Shown here piece by piece: positions 9,186-18,763 of a stretch of 64,000 nt of DNA (within the stretch, counting starts at the first letter, position 1; every line of letters begins with the position of its first letter). The stretch covers positions 186,001 to 250,000 of the forward strand of contig JAFKGQ010000005.1 in the NCBI GenBank assembly GCA_017307755.1, read 5' to 3'. The stretch comes from Chitinophagaceae bacterium (GTDB taxonomy: Bacteria; Bacteroidota; Bacteroidia; Chitinophagales; Chitinophagaceae). The notes beneath the pieces are model-generated. The model ran no database searches. It was not told the DNA's origin and was given only the letters and a program-made list of their open reading frames with translations. The translations under genes were made by a program, and so were the position numbers.

Positions 9186-10760
9186 ATGAATTTGCGAAAA
9201 AAATATTTGATCATTTCTTTTCTATCCCTGGGTGTCATATGCGTTCTGTATGGATGTGTAAAGAACCCTTTGGATAAAACGCCCAGCGGACAGTATACCA
9301 CCGGCAGCTTTTGGCGCAACCAGGACGACGTGGTCGCCGGCGTATTGGGTATTTATAATATTCTTTTTACGGAGGACTGGATCGGTCACGATCTGTATGC
9401 ATTCGATGATCAGTCGGATGATATTGCCGTGGACGGCGACCATCCGGATTTTAGGGCCATTGAGCAATTCAATATAGACGCCACGCTGCAGCTGATATAT
9501 ATCACATGGCCGTTTGCTTATGAACAGATTGCCAGGGCCAACAATGCGTTGATCTATATTCCCAAGGTGCCCGTGATGGACAGCACTGTTCGTAACCGGT
9601 CTATCGGGGAGGCTTATTTTCTGCGCGCCTATGCTTATTTTGTGTTGAGCCAGATCTATGGAGATGTCCCGATCATCGTAGAAAAAAATGCGGAGCTGTT
9701 GAATTACAATGTGCCTAAGTCTCCTGTCGACTCTGTGAGGCTGCAGGCGGAATCCGATCTGCTAAAGGCTGCCGCCCTATTGCCGGAAACCTATGGTGAT
9801 GCGGACAGGGGCCGTGTAAGCAAGGGTGCGGCATGGGGGCTACTTTGCAAGCTATACATGTTCGAGAACAGGTTTGACGATGCTATCAAATACGGGAGCT
9901 TTGTGATCAATGACCCCAACTATGCGTTGAGTCAGAACTATGCGGATAACTTTAGCTTTGGCATGCAGGAGAGCAATACGGAGATCCTTTTTGCCGTCTG
10001 GAATGCCGACCAGGATGTACCCAACGTACCTGCTTCTCCCATTGCTATCTATTTTTCTCCCCGGGCCTGGCAAGGCTGGGGTTTTCATCACCCGACACAG
10101 AATTTTGCGGATGAGTTTGAGCCTGCCGATACTTTTCGTAAGAGGGCTACCCTGCTTTCCGTGGGGGATTCTATTTCCTATCAGCAGAATACGGACGTTA
10201 TTTCAGCGGATTATGCGAACAGTTACCCCATATTTACCGGGAAGGCCGGCGATACCACGGGGCGTATGCTTCCCAGCATGTCCACTACGGGGTATTGCAT
10301 CCGTAAATACACCAGCTATAAGCAATCCAACGGGCATCTGAATACGGCGTTGAAGCAGCCGTTGCTGCGTACTGCCGATGTTTATTTGCTGGTAGCCGAG
10401 GCCAAGATAAGAAAGAACGGCGCCGGCGCGGGTGATGTGGAGATCAATGCTGTCCGTCAGAGGGCTCATCTGCTGCCGGTGACAGGCGCGGGTATGAACC
10501 AACTGATCCATGAGCGCAGAGTGGAATTGGGAGGAGAGAATATCCGCTGGCAGGATCTCCTGCGTTGGGATAAGGCCAAGATCATCAACCTGGATACGAT
10601 TGTCGGCAGACCCAAGACAGCCTCACCACTGCTGCCTTATAAGGGTGATACGATCGTTCCGCGACGTACTTTTGCCAGACCCAAGGATTATTATATGCCT
10701 ATCCCGCAGGAGATCATCGATGAGAGCAAGGGCGTTATCCTTCAGAATCCAAATTATTGA
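9186..10760 (+). CDS. SusD/RagB family nutrient-binding outer membrane lipoprotein (PUL 1)
   Basis: 524 residues starting 10 bp after SusC. A lipoprotein signal ends in VLYGC, placing the lipid anchor on the cysteine near residue 22. SusD hallmarks are the N-terminal NPLDKTPSGQYTTGSFWRNQDD segment, AEAYFLRAYAYFVLSQIYGDVPII-type TPR helices (here read as EAYFLRAYAYFVLSQIYG), and the C-terminal IHERRVELGGENIRWQDLLRW and YYMPIPQEIID motifs. It caps SusC and captures the glycan at the surface. The next gene begins 26 bp after this stop, so all three are probably on one transcript. Confidence 0.95.
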   Translation: MNLRKKYLIISFLSLGVICVLYGCVKNPLDKTPSGQYTTGSFWRNQDDVVAGVLGIYNILFTEDWIGHDLYAFDDQSDDIAVDGDHPDFRAIEQFNIDATLQLIYITWPFAYEQIARANNALIYIPKVPVMDSTVRNRSIGEAYFLRAYAYFVLSQIYGDVPIIVEKNAELLNYNVPKSPVDSVRLQAESDLLKAAALLPETYGDADRGRVSKGAAWGLLCKLYMFENRFDDAIKYGSFVINDPNYALSQNYADNFSFGMQESNTEILFAVWNADQDVPNVPASPIAIYFSPRAWQGWGFHHPTQNFADEFEPADTFRKRATLLSVGDSISYQQNTDVISADYANSYPIFTGKAGDTTGRMLPSMSTTGYCIRKYTSYKQSNGHLNTALKQPLLRTADVYLLVAEAKIRKNGAGAGDVEINAVRQRAHLLPVTGAGMNQLIHERRVELGGENIRWQDLLRWDKAKIINLDTIVGRPKTASPLLPYKGDTIVPRRTFARPKDYYMPIPQEIIDESKGVILQNPNY

Positions 10761-10786
10761 GTGACGGGGAAATAGTAATTTGCGAA

Positions 10787-13700
10787 ATGAAATATATCTT
10801 TTGTGTTTTGCTGGTTTTTTTCGGCGGGGCAGCGTGTGCGCAGTTGGATAAACCATCGCTGGATGCATTCTTACACAGGATCGTAAAGGACAAGGCTGCT
10901 CAATTCGAGGTGGAATACCTGGCGCAGGAAGAAGGCAGGGATGTTTTTGAGCTGGAGGGGCGCGGGGCGAAGATCGTGCTGCGCGGCAGCAATGGTTTGA
11001 GTGTGGCTTCTGCGTTGAATTATTATCTAAAGAACTATTGTCATCATCTCATCACCTGGAATGGGGCGCCCGGGCCGTTGCCTGGCGTATTACCCATTGT
11101 CCGGAAGAAGGTGCATCGCAGGACGCCCTATCAATACCGTTATTACCTCAACTACTGCACATTTCAATATAGCATGGCCTGGTGGGATTGGCCCCGGTGG
11201 CAGCGAGAGATCGACTGGATGGCGCTCAACGGCATCAACATGCCGTTGGCGCTTACGGGGGAAGAGGCTATCTGGCAGGAGGTGTATAAAGAGCTGGGTT
11301 TTCAGGACCGGGAACTGGACATGTTTTTTAGCGGCCCGGCATACTTCTCCTGGTTGTGGATGGGGAATATCGATGCCTGGGGCGGTCCTTTGCCGGCTCA
11401 TTGGAAGGAGAGCCATGCGGCGTTGCAGAAAAAGATATTGCAGGCAGAGCGTGCTTTTGGCATGCAGCCGGTGCTGCCCGCTTTTACGGGGCATGTACCT
11501 CCTTCATTCAAGGACCGGTACCCCCGGGCCAGGGTAAAAAAGACCAATTGGGATGCGGGGTTTGATGATGTATATATTTTGGATCCTTCGGATACGCTCT
11601 TTGAGATCATCGGTAAGAAATTTATCGAAGCGCAGACGCGTATCTTTGGTACGGATCATTTTTATTCCGCCGATACTTTTAACGAAAACGTGCCGCCGAC
11701 GAGCGATTCCCTGTACCTGGACGGGATGAGCCGGAAAGTATATGCGTCTATGTCGGGCGCCGACCCGAAAGCCGTATGGGTCATGCAGGGATGGATGTTC
11801 CATTACAATGCGGCTTATTGGAAGCCAACCCAGATACAGGCGTTGCTGAAGGCCGTGCCGGACAACCATATGATCCTGCTGGACCTTTATAGCGAGAGCC
11901 ATCCGGTGTGGAACAGGACGGAAGCTTACTATGGCAAGCCCTGGATCTGGAACATGCTGCATAATTTCGGCGGGAATATCAGTCTATGGGGCAGGATGAG
12001 ACATGCAGCCGAAGATCCTTCAAAAGCCTTGTATGACCCTGCCGCGGGCAAAATGGCGGGTATCGGGCTTACACCGGAAGGCATAGAGCAGAACCCCGCG
12101 TTGTACCAGCTGATGCTGGAGAATGTATGGCAGGATGGGCCGGTGGACCTGAAGGCATGGCTAAAGGATTACGTGTTGCAACGTTATGGGATAAGCGATA
12201 AGACGGCGGACACGGCCTGGTCTTTATTGGAAGGCAGTGTTTACAACGGCGGATTGACGGAGGGGGGTATGGAATCCATCATACAGGCAAGGCCTACGCT
12301 GGAGCCTGCTATCGACAGGGTAAATACGCATTTGAGCTATGACCCGGGGGTGTTGAGGCAGGCCTGGCGGCTTTTTGTCCAGGCAGCGTCCAGGCTGCAA
12401 GGCAGCGACGGCTATCGATATGACCTGGTGGATATCACCCGGCAGGTGATGGCCAACTACGCGTCTGTGCTGCAGCAACGTTTTTCAGCGGCATGGAAGG
12501 AGAAGGATACGGCGGCTTTCCGTCAGAACAGTCTGCAATTCCTTGCGTTGATGGATGATATGGACAGACTGCTGGCGACCCGTAAGGATTTTCTGTTGGG
12601 CAAGTGGATCAGGGAGGCGAGGGCTTGCGGGGTTACGAGGACTGAATCCGACCTGTATGAGCAGAATGCGCGGGATCTGGTGACGTTATGGGGGGATAAG
12701 GAAAGCGGTTTGCGGGAGTATTCCTGCCGGCAATGGAGCGGTCTGATCAAGGGTTTTTACAAACCTCGTTGGGAACTGTTCTTCCGTCGCATGGAGGAGG
12801 CGCTGACGCGGAGGCAGGACATGGATTGGAAATCCTTTGACAGAGAGGTGAAGGATTGGGAATGGCAGTGGGTGCTCAGGCACGATAGGTATGATGATGT
12901 AGCAAAAGGGGATGCGGTGCAGGTATCTTTGGCGTTGTATAAAAAATACTTTACGGCGATGGAGGAGCCGACGGCATCCAATGACCGGATATTTCGCGGG
13001 GCGGACGAGGTCAGGTCGTTTGTTGATTTTGATAAGAAAGGATTTTTGATCAATGGAAAGCGAACCTTTCTGGTGTCGGCCGGGCTCGAGTATGCCCGTA
13101 TCCCTCATGAGCTTTGGAAGGACAGGCTGCTACGTCTGCAGCGGGCGGGTTTTAATTGTATCGAGATCTATACATTCTGGAACTGGCATGAACCGAAGGA
13201 AGGCGTATTCGACTTCAACGGGGACCATGACCTGGGCGCTTTTCTTCGGCTGGTGAAAAGCATGGGACTATATGCCATCGTGCGGGTGGGGCCTTATTAT
13301 TGTGCGGAATGGGATAATGGAGGGTATCCTTTATGGCTACGGTTTAAAACGGGTGTCCGGGTGCGGGAGGATAATATTGCATTTGAGAAATATGTAGACC
13401 GTTTTTTTGATAAATTATTACCCATTGTATGTGGCCAGCAAATCCATCGAGGGGGGGCGGTGATCCTGGTGCAGCTGGAGAACGAGCACATGAAGGGTTG
13501 GGGCACCTATATGCCGGATGGGTATTTCCGGCATCTGCGGGCAAAGGCACTTTCGATGGGGTTGGAGGTGCCTTATTTTTTTAGCGGGCTCCATCATGCA
13601 TCTGATCCGGCGGGAGAGGGAGGCGCTGCGGGTTATGGCGGGGATACCGCAAGTCTGGATGATCCGGCCAGACCGAATCCCTGGATGTCCACGGAGTTTT

Positions 13701-16700
13701 GGAGCGTCTGGTATAATGCTTATGGGTCTGCTGAAAAGGATGCCCGGGAATATGCGCGGAGGACCTGGAAGATCATCGCCCATGGCGGCGGCGGATACAA
13801 TTATTATATGGCGCATGGCGGCAGTAATTTTGGATTTACAAATAACGATGAGGATGCAGCCTCTTACGACTATGGGGCTGCGGTGGGTCAGGCGGGTGAT
13901 CTACGCCCTATTTATTACAGTTTTCGAAAGACGGCCTGGTTTGCCAGGAGCATGCAGGAGGTGTTGGAGAACAGCGAGGATGGCACGGATGCATGGAAAG
14001 GGGTGTGTAAAGACAGCGTGCTGCGTATAACGGCCCGACACAGTCTGGCGGGCGATCTGTTATTTGCGGATAATCCGTCCGGGGGCGAGCGGCAGTTGAG
14101 GTTGGAGCTGGATGACCGGGGGAAGTTGGGGGATCCGGTCAGGCTGCCGGCGCAGGGTGCGTTGTCTGTTGCGGCAGGGGAGATTGTCCCCATTATACAC
14201 GATGTTGTTGTGGCGCCTGGTGTCATTTTGGAATGGGGACCTGTCCGGCTGCTGGGGCTCAGCAGGCAGGAGAAAACGACCACGCTGGTGATCTATGGGC
14301 AGGCGGGCAGTCCTGCCGAGCTATATTTTTCCGTCAAGGGGAAGGTATCGCCGGCGACGGGGGCGGAACGATTTGTTGCGGGAGAAGGAAAAATAGCGTT
14401 AAGGGCTTTGTTCAGGGATATCGATGTTCCGGATGAATATGCTTTTTCCGTTGGAGGTCTGACGGTGCGGATTGTGGCTGTAAATGAAGTATTGGCTAAT
14501 CGCGTGTGGTTTACGGAGAAAGGGGTCATCGCGGGTCCTGCATATGTAGGAGAAGTACGGGGAGATCAATTTTTGGCGGAGAGGGCGATGCCTCCGCATA
14601 AAGAGATAGCGCCCCTCGCGCTTACGGACTGGCGGGTGCGGAAGGTGAAACCTTTTGGGGACGATCATGCATGGCTGTATTCGCCGATGCCGAAGCAAAT
14701 GGGAGCGGATGGTAACGAGACGCCCTGGGCATGGTACCGTGGAAATGTGGAAGTGAAGGATGCCGGCGAATATGTATTACAGGTAGAAGGCGGCGACAGG
14801 GCAACGGTGTTTGTAGATAATTTGCCGGTAAAGCGTGTGAACCTCCATGAGGGTGAAATACCGTTGACCCTGACAAAAGGAATGCATGCGCTTGCTCTTT
14901 TTACAGCACATGACGGCAGGGACAAACTGGCCGGATTTTCGGGTGATATGTCTACCGTGGACAGCAAGGGGCTAACGGGTACGGTAAGGCTGGTGAAAGG
15001 GGGGGCGTCGCGGCATATACTGGAAGGCTGGCAATATTCGAAGGACGGTCTATCGGGCTGGAAAGATTATACCATCGGGGATGATGTTTTTGACAAGCAG
15101 CAGGGTACAGCCTGGTTCCGGACGGTACTACCACAGCCGCCGGCAGGGGTCAAAAAAACGCAGCTGGATTTTCGCAGCGTCGACGAGAACGCTACCGTAT
15201 ATATCAACGGACGGCGGCTGACCAGGCATGAAGGATGGAATATCCCCTTCTCCCTATTGCTGGAGGGCGTGGATACGATGGCAAGGCCGACGGTGCTTAG
15301 TATCTTTATTGAGAATTATTCCAACGAAGGGGGGATCGACAGACCGGTGAAGATAAGTTATCTCACAGGCGGCGAGGATATAACGGGATGGCATATGTGT
15401 GGAGGGACGGGGGATACCGTTGCGATAAGAGAAGAGGAGTTGCGGGATACCATCACGCCACGTTTTTATAAAGCCGTATTTGATGCTCCCGGCTATGGTA
15501 TTTCCGGAGATCATCTGATATGGAGGGTTTTGACAAAGGGGCTGGGACATGGGTCTGTATGGGTGAATGGACACAACCTGGGGCGTTATCCTGAAAAGGT
15601 GCCTGCGCCGGGGCTTTATATACCGGAGTGCTGGATGAAGACAGGCGGCAATGAGCTGTTGATCTTTGAGGAGGATGGAAGGGGTGTTGAGGGAGTGAGT
15701 ATCGTACCGGAGCTTGCGGCGAGCAGGGAGGTCATGCAGTATGGATTGTCTCAGAGGGATCCGTTGTCTTATGTCGACCCGTTCATCGGTACGGCAAAAA
15801 GCGATGTATATACGCGTTGGGGCAACGAAGGGGGGACTTTTCCGGGTGCTGTTGCGCCCTGGGGAGCTGTGCAGCTGACACCGGAGACAAAAGCTACCGG
15901 AGGATATGATCATAAGGACAGCGTCATTTATTTTTTTAGTTGTCTGCATCATATGAGCGGGTACCCCAACGGATCTGCGGGACGGGTGAAGGTCATGCCG
16001 GTGGTTACCGGGATGGGGAAGGGTACCGGGGAGATGGCGAGTCCGGGGTATTACCGGGTGCGATTCGGGGATGGTACGGTTGTAGAGGCTACAGCTTCAG
16101 AAAGAGTGGGGCTTTTTCGCATGAGTTTTCCCGATGGTGCTCCCCGTCAGGTGTTTGTCGGTGACATGGGGAAGATCGTTCGTCGAAGTCCACGGCTTTT
16201 GTATGGTTTGGCCGGGATCGTGATGCAGTTCGACCGGCCTTGTGTGGGCGAGCGGGTAGTGGACGATGGTCTTGTATTAAGCTTTCCTGCGGGTGCCGAT
16301 ACACTTGTGATCCGGGTGAGCGCTTCTTCGGTGTCGGAGGAGAGTGCATTGAATAATATCCGGCGAGAGACGGGATCGCTTGGATTTGACGAGGTGTGGG
16401 AAAAGACCCGTACTGAATGGAGGAAACAATTGGGGGTTATCGAGATTCACGACGAACGGGAGCAAGAGAAGAAGATATTTTATACGGCATTATATCATGC
16501 GGCGCTGCTGCCCTGGGTCATTTCCGACGTGGACGGCCGATACCGGGGGCGTGACGGTCTTGTTCATTTCACCAGGGGACAGTGTGAGTATGGAGGTTTT
16601 TCTGCGTGGGACACATTCCGCAGCCTGCATCCTTTATTATGTTTTTTATTCCCGCAGCGGCAGCGGGATATGGTCCTTTCACTGCTGGATATCTATCGGC

Positions 16701-18763
16701 AGACGGGGTATCTCCCTACCGACCCTATGACGGGCAATCATACTGTGGCGGTGATTGCGGATAGTTGGATGAAGGGGGTTCGCGGTTTTGACAGCGCCGA
16801 AGCATTTGCCGCCATGCGGAAGGGAGTGATCGATACGCCGTACCTGCAATCCGACAGGGCCCCGTACCGTCAATTGGGGTATATCCCTTCGATCTATCCG
16901 GAGTCGGTGACGAGGACGGTAGAATATGCATATGATGATTGGGTGATCGGATGGTTTGCGCGCCGGTCGGAAGACGAGGGATATAATTACCGGCGGCTTT
17001 TTGATGTGGAGAAGCTATTTCTTTTGCCTGAAGGAGGTGAACGAGGGAACAGCGGGTATAAGGAAGGAGATAAATGGGTGTATTCCTATTTTGTGCCGCA
17101 GCATCCGGATGACCTTGTCCATTTGATGGGAGGCGGGGAGGAGTTTACCAACAGGCTGGATGGTGCGTTGAGGCGTCAGGACATCCTTTTTGACAACGAG
17201 ACCGTCTTTCATATCCCTTATCTTTTTAATTATGCCGGGGCGCCAGGTAAGACGCAGGAGTGGGTCAGCGCTGTCAGGGACGGCCGGTTTGCAGCCAGTC
17301 CGGGCGGTCTTCCGGGTAATGATGACCTGGGGTCGATGTCGAGCTGGTATATCTTTAGTGCGCTGGGCTTTTATCCCATGTGTCCTGGTAGGCCCGTATA
17401 TGATATAGGGACGCCATTGTTCAGGGAGGTGAAGGTGCGTCAGGCGGAAGGACGGGAGCTGGTGTTGCTGGCGAAAGGGGTATCGCCGGAGAATAGGTAC
17501 GTAAGGAAGGTGCGGGTGAACGGGGCTGTGTATGATGGACGACAACTGTCCCATGAGCTGGTGTCGAAAGGTGGAGAGATCGAATTTGAGATGGATAGTC
17601 TGGCTACAGGCGGGAATAAGTTTGAGCGTCCGCAGTTCTCATTTTCGGATGTTACCTTGTCTTCAACGAAGCTGGTGTCCAATGAGCTTTTTCGTATAAG
17701 ATGGAAATTGACTAACCGGGGCAGTCTGGCGACCAAGGTCGTGCGGTTAAAGGTTAATGGGATGGAGTATGCTTATAAAAATTGTCTGGTGACTGCCGGC
17801 GCAACAGAAGTTGACTCTATAGATTGCCGGCTGTATGCCCTGGGCAGGGTCCGTTTGGAGATAGAGGGAACTGACTGGCAGAGGGAGGTGGAGGTAGTGA
17901 AGGAAGGGGCAGAGACGTCAATGATCGCGGGGGTATTTGTCCGGCCGCTGGTAAGAGAGGGTAAGGCGGTTGATATTTCCTTTATCGTCATGAATATTGG
18001 GGGAATGAGACGTACTATTATAACGCCAATAAGTGCGAATGGGGTTATAGTGAGCAGGGATACCGTGGTGCTGGAGCCGGGGGAGAGAAGAAGGGTTTTG
18101 ATGGAGCTGCCGGTATTGGCGCCGGGATGGCAGGAGGTGCGTATTGGGGATGCTGTCAGGAGGTTCAGGGTGTATCGTCAGCCTGAGGAATCTGTGTTGC
18201 TGGACCTTTCGTTGAATGGACAGCCGGTGGACAGCTCAGGGTTTGACCATCATGCGCGGGTAGTGGGGAACGGGTTCCCGTTATTTGGCAAGGATTGTTA
18301 CGTGGAGATATCCGATGCGGCTGTGCTGGACAGTCTTGGAACGACGATCACTATGATGGCCTGGGTTCATCCCACGGAGAAGGGGGATGGCCTGATAGAC
18401 ATTTTTGCCAAGGGTGATAACCATGTGCTGCAGATGAGCGGTAACAGCAAGCTCAGTTTTTTTGCCGGAGGATGGGGGAGGGGGGATTGTACGGTGGACC
18501 TTCCGGCCGGCTGGTGGGGGCGCTGGCATCATATAGCCGGGGTTTGTGAAGGGAATGTGCTGAGGGTTTATATCGATGGTGTTGAAAGAGGGATGTCAAA
18601 GGTAGATGGAGATGTGAACCTGTCCACGTCAAACAGATGGACGCTTGGGCGTAATGAAGAATTCCCCGGTCAACGGGTATTCAATGGTTATATGGATGGG
18701 GTGAAAATATTTTCCCAGCCATTGACGGCTGACGAGATCAGAAAGGTCATGGGGCATCATTGA
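10787..18763 (+). CDS. Giant trifunctional glycosidase: GH89 - GH35 - GH92 - CARDB-like - LamG-like
   Basis: 2,658 residues from ATG 10787, where a signal peptide (MKYIFCVLLVFFGGAACA) begins; the frame opens at a TTG (10757) overlapping the SusD stop, which I reject. Region 1 (about 20-725) is a full-length GH89 alpha-N-acetylglucosaminidase: FNWHM-less but with DTFNENVPP (E300) and QLMLENVW (E445), aligning with the two catalytic Glu of human NAGLU. Region 2 (about 745-1063) is a GH35 beta-galactosidase with GPYYCAEWDNGGYPLW, VQLENEH (acid/base E900) and MSTEFW (nucleophile E970), followed by jelly-roll domains to about 1643. Region 3 (about 1661-2268) is GH92, an exo-alpha-mannosidase family, with VEYAYDDW (E2046) and GNDDLGSMSSWY (D2179/D2180); it is shorter than usual. 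Then come CARDB-like Ig folds (about 2284-2467) and a LamG-like domain (about 2475-2657). No T9SS tail is seen. Confidence 0.9.
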   Translation: MKYIFCVLLVFFGGAACAQLDKPSLDAFLHRIVKDKAAQFEVEYLAQEEGRDVFELEGRGAKIVLRGSNGLSVASALNYYLKNYCHHLITWNGAPGPLPGVLPIVRKKVHRRTPYQYRYYLNYCTFQYSMAWWDWPRWQREIDWMALNGINMPLALTGEEAIWQEVYKELGFQDRELDMFFSGPAYFSWLWMGNIDAWGGPLPAHWKESHAALQKKILQAERAFGMQPVLPAFTGHVPPSFKDRYPRARVKKTNWDAGFDDVYILDPSDTLFEIIGKKFIEAQTRIFGTDHFYSADTFNENVPPTSDSLYLDGMSRKVYASMSGADPKAVWVMQGWMFHYNAAYWKPTQIQALLKAVPDNHMILLDLYSESHPVWNRTEAYYGKPWIWNMLHNFGGNISLWGRMRHAAEDPSKALYDPAAGKMAGIGLTPEGIEQNPALYQLMLENVWQDGPVDLKAWLKDYVLQRYGISDKTADTAWSLLEGSVYNGGLTEGGMESIIQARPTLEPAIDRVNTHLSYDPGVLRQAWRLFVQAASRLQGSDGYRYDLVDITRQVMANYASVLQQRFSAAWKEKDTAAFRQNSLQFLALMDDMDRLLATRKDFLLGKWIREARACGVTRTESDLYEQNARDLVTLWGDKESGLREYSCRQWSGLIKGFYKPRWELFFRRMEEALTRRQDMDWKSFDREVKDWEWQWVLRHDRYDDVAKGDAVQVSLALYKKYFTAMEEPTASNDRIFRGADEVRSFVDFDKKGFLINGKRTFLVSAGLEYARIPHELWKDRLLRLQRAGFNCIEIYTFWNWHEPKEGVFDFNGDHDLGAFLRLVKSMGLYAIVRVGPYYCAEWDNGGYPLWLRFKTGVRVREDNIAFEKYVDRFFDKLLPIVCGQQIHRGGAVILVQLENEHMKGWGTYMPDGYFRHLRAKALSMGLEVPYFFSGLHHASDPAGEGGAAGYGGDTASLDDPARPNPWMSTEFWSVWYNAYGSAEKDAREYARRTWKIIAHGGGGYNYYMAHGGSNFGFTNNDEDAASYDYGAAVGQAGDLRPIYYSFRKTAWFARSMQEVLENSEDGTDAWKGVCKDSVLRITARHSLAGDLLFADNPSGGERQLRLELDDRGKLGDPVRLPAQGALSVAAGEIVPIIHDVVVAPGVILEWGPVRLLGLSRQEKTTTLVIYGQAGSPAELYFSVKGKVSPATGAERFVAGEGKIALRALFRDIDVPDEYAFSVGGLTVRIVAVNEVLANRVWFTEKGVIAGPAYVGEVRGDQFLAERAMPPHKEIAPLALTDWRVRKVKPFGDDHAWLYSPMPKQMGADGNETPWAWYRGNVEVKDAGEYVLQVEGGDRATVFVDNLPVKRVNLHEGEIPLTLTKGMHALALFTAHDGRDKLAGFSGDMSTVDSKGLTGTVRLVKGGASRHILEGWQYSKDGLSGWKDYTIGDDVFDKQQGTAWFRTVLPQPPAGVKKTQLDFRSVDENATVYINGRRLTRHEGWNIPFSLLLEGVDTMARPTVLSIFIENYSNEGGIDRPVKISYLTGGEDITGWHMCGGTGDTVAIREEELRDTITPRFYKAVFDAPGYGISGDHLIWRVLTKGLGHGSVWVNGHNLGRYPEKVPAPGLYIPECWMKTGGNELLIFEEDGRGVEGVSIVPELAASREVMQYGLSQRDPLSYVDPFIGTAKSDVYTRWGNEGGTFPGAVAPWGAVQLTPETKATGGYDHKDSVIYFFSCLHHMSGYPNGSAGRVKVMPVVTGMGKGTGEMASPGYYRVRFGDGTVVEATASERVGLFRMSFPDGAPRQVFVGDMGKIVRRSPRLLYGLAGIVMQFDRPCVGERVVDDGLVLSFPAGADTLVIRVSASSVSEESALNNIRRETGSLGFDEVWEKTRTEWRKQLGVIEIHDEREQEKKIFYTALYHAALLPWVISDVDGRYRGRDGLVHFTRGQCEYGGFSAWDTFRSLHPLLCFLFPQRQRDMVLSLLDIYRQTGYLPTDPMTGNHTVAVIADSWMKGVRGFDSAEAFAAMRKGVIDTPYLQSDRAPYRQLGYIPSIYPESVTRTVEYAYDDWVIGWFARRSEDEGYNYRRLFDVEKLFLLPEGGERGNSGYKEGDKWVYSYFVPQHPDDLVHLMGGGEEFTNRLDGALRRQDILFDNETVFHIPYLFNYAGAPGKTQEWVSAVRDGRFAASPGGLPGNDDLGSMSSWYIFSALGFYPMCPGRPVYDIGTPLFREVKVRQAEGRELVLLAKGVSPENRYVRKVRVNGAVYDGRQLSHELVSKGGEIEFEMDSLATGGNKFERPQFSFSDVTLSSTKLVSNELFRIRWKLTNRGSLATKVVRLKVNGMEYAYKNCLVTAGATEVDSIDCRLYALGRVRLEIEGTDWQREVEVVKEGAETSMIAGVFVRPLVREGKAVDISFIVMNIGGMRRTIITPISANGVIVSRDTVVLEPGERRRVLMELPVLAPGWQEVRIGDAVRRFRVYRQPEESVLLDLSLNGQPVDSSGFDHHARVVGNGFPLFGKDCYVEISDAAVLDSLGTTITMMAWVHPTEKGDGLIDIFAKGDNHVLQMSGNSKLSFFAGGWGRGDCTVDLPAGWWGRWHHIAGVCEGNVLRVYIDGVERGMSKVDGDVNLSTSNRWTLGRNEEFPGQRVFNGYMDGVKIFSQPLTADEIRKVMGHH

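Noticed and set aside
10757..10786. Longer start (TTG) of the giant glycosidase, overlapping susD
   Set aside because: The ATG at 10787 begins a clear signal peptide; the extra ten residues would bury it.
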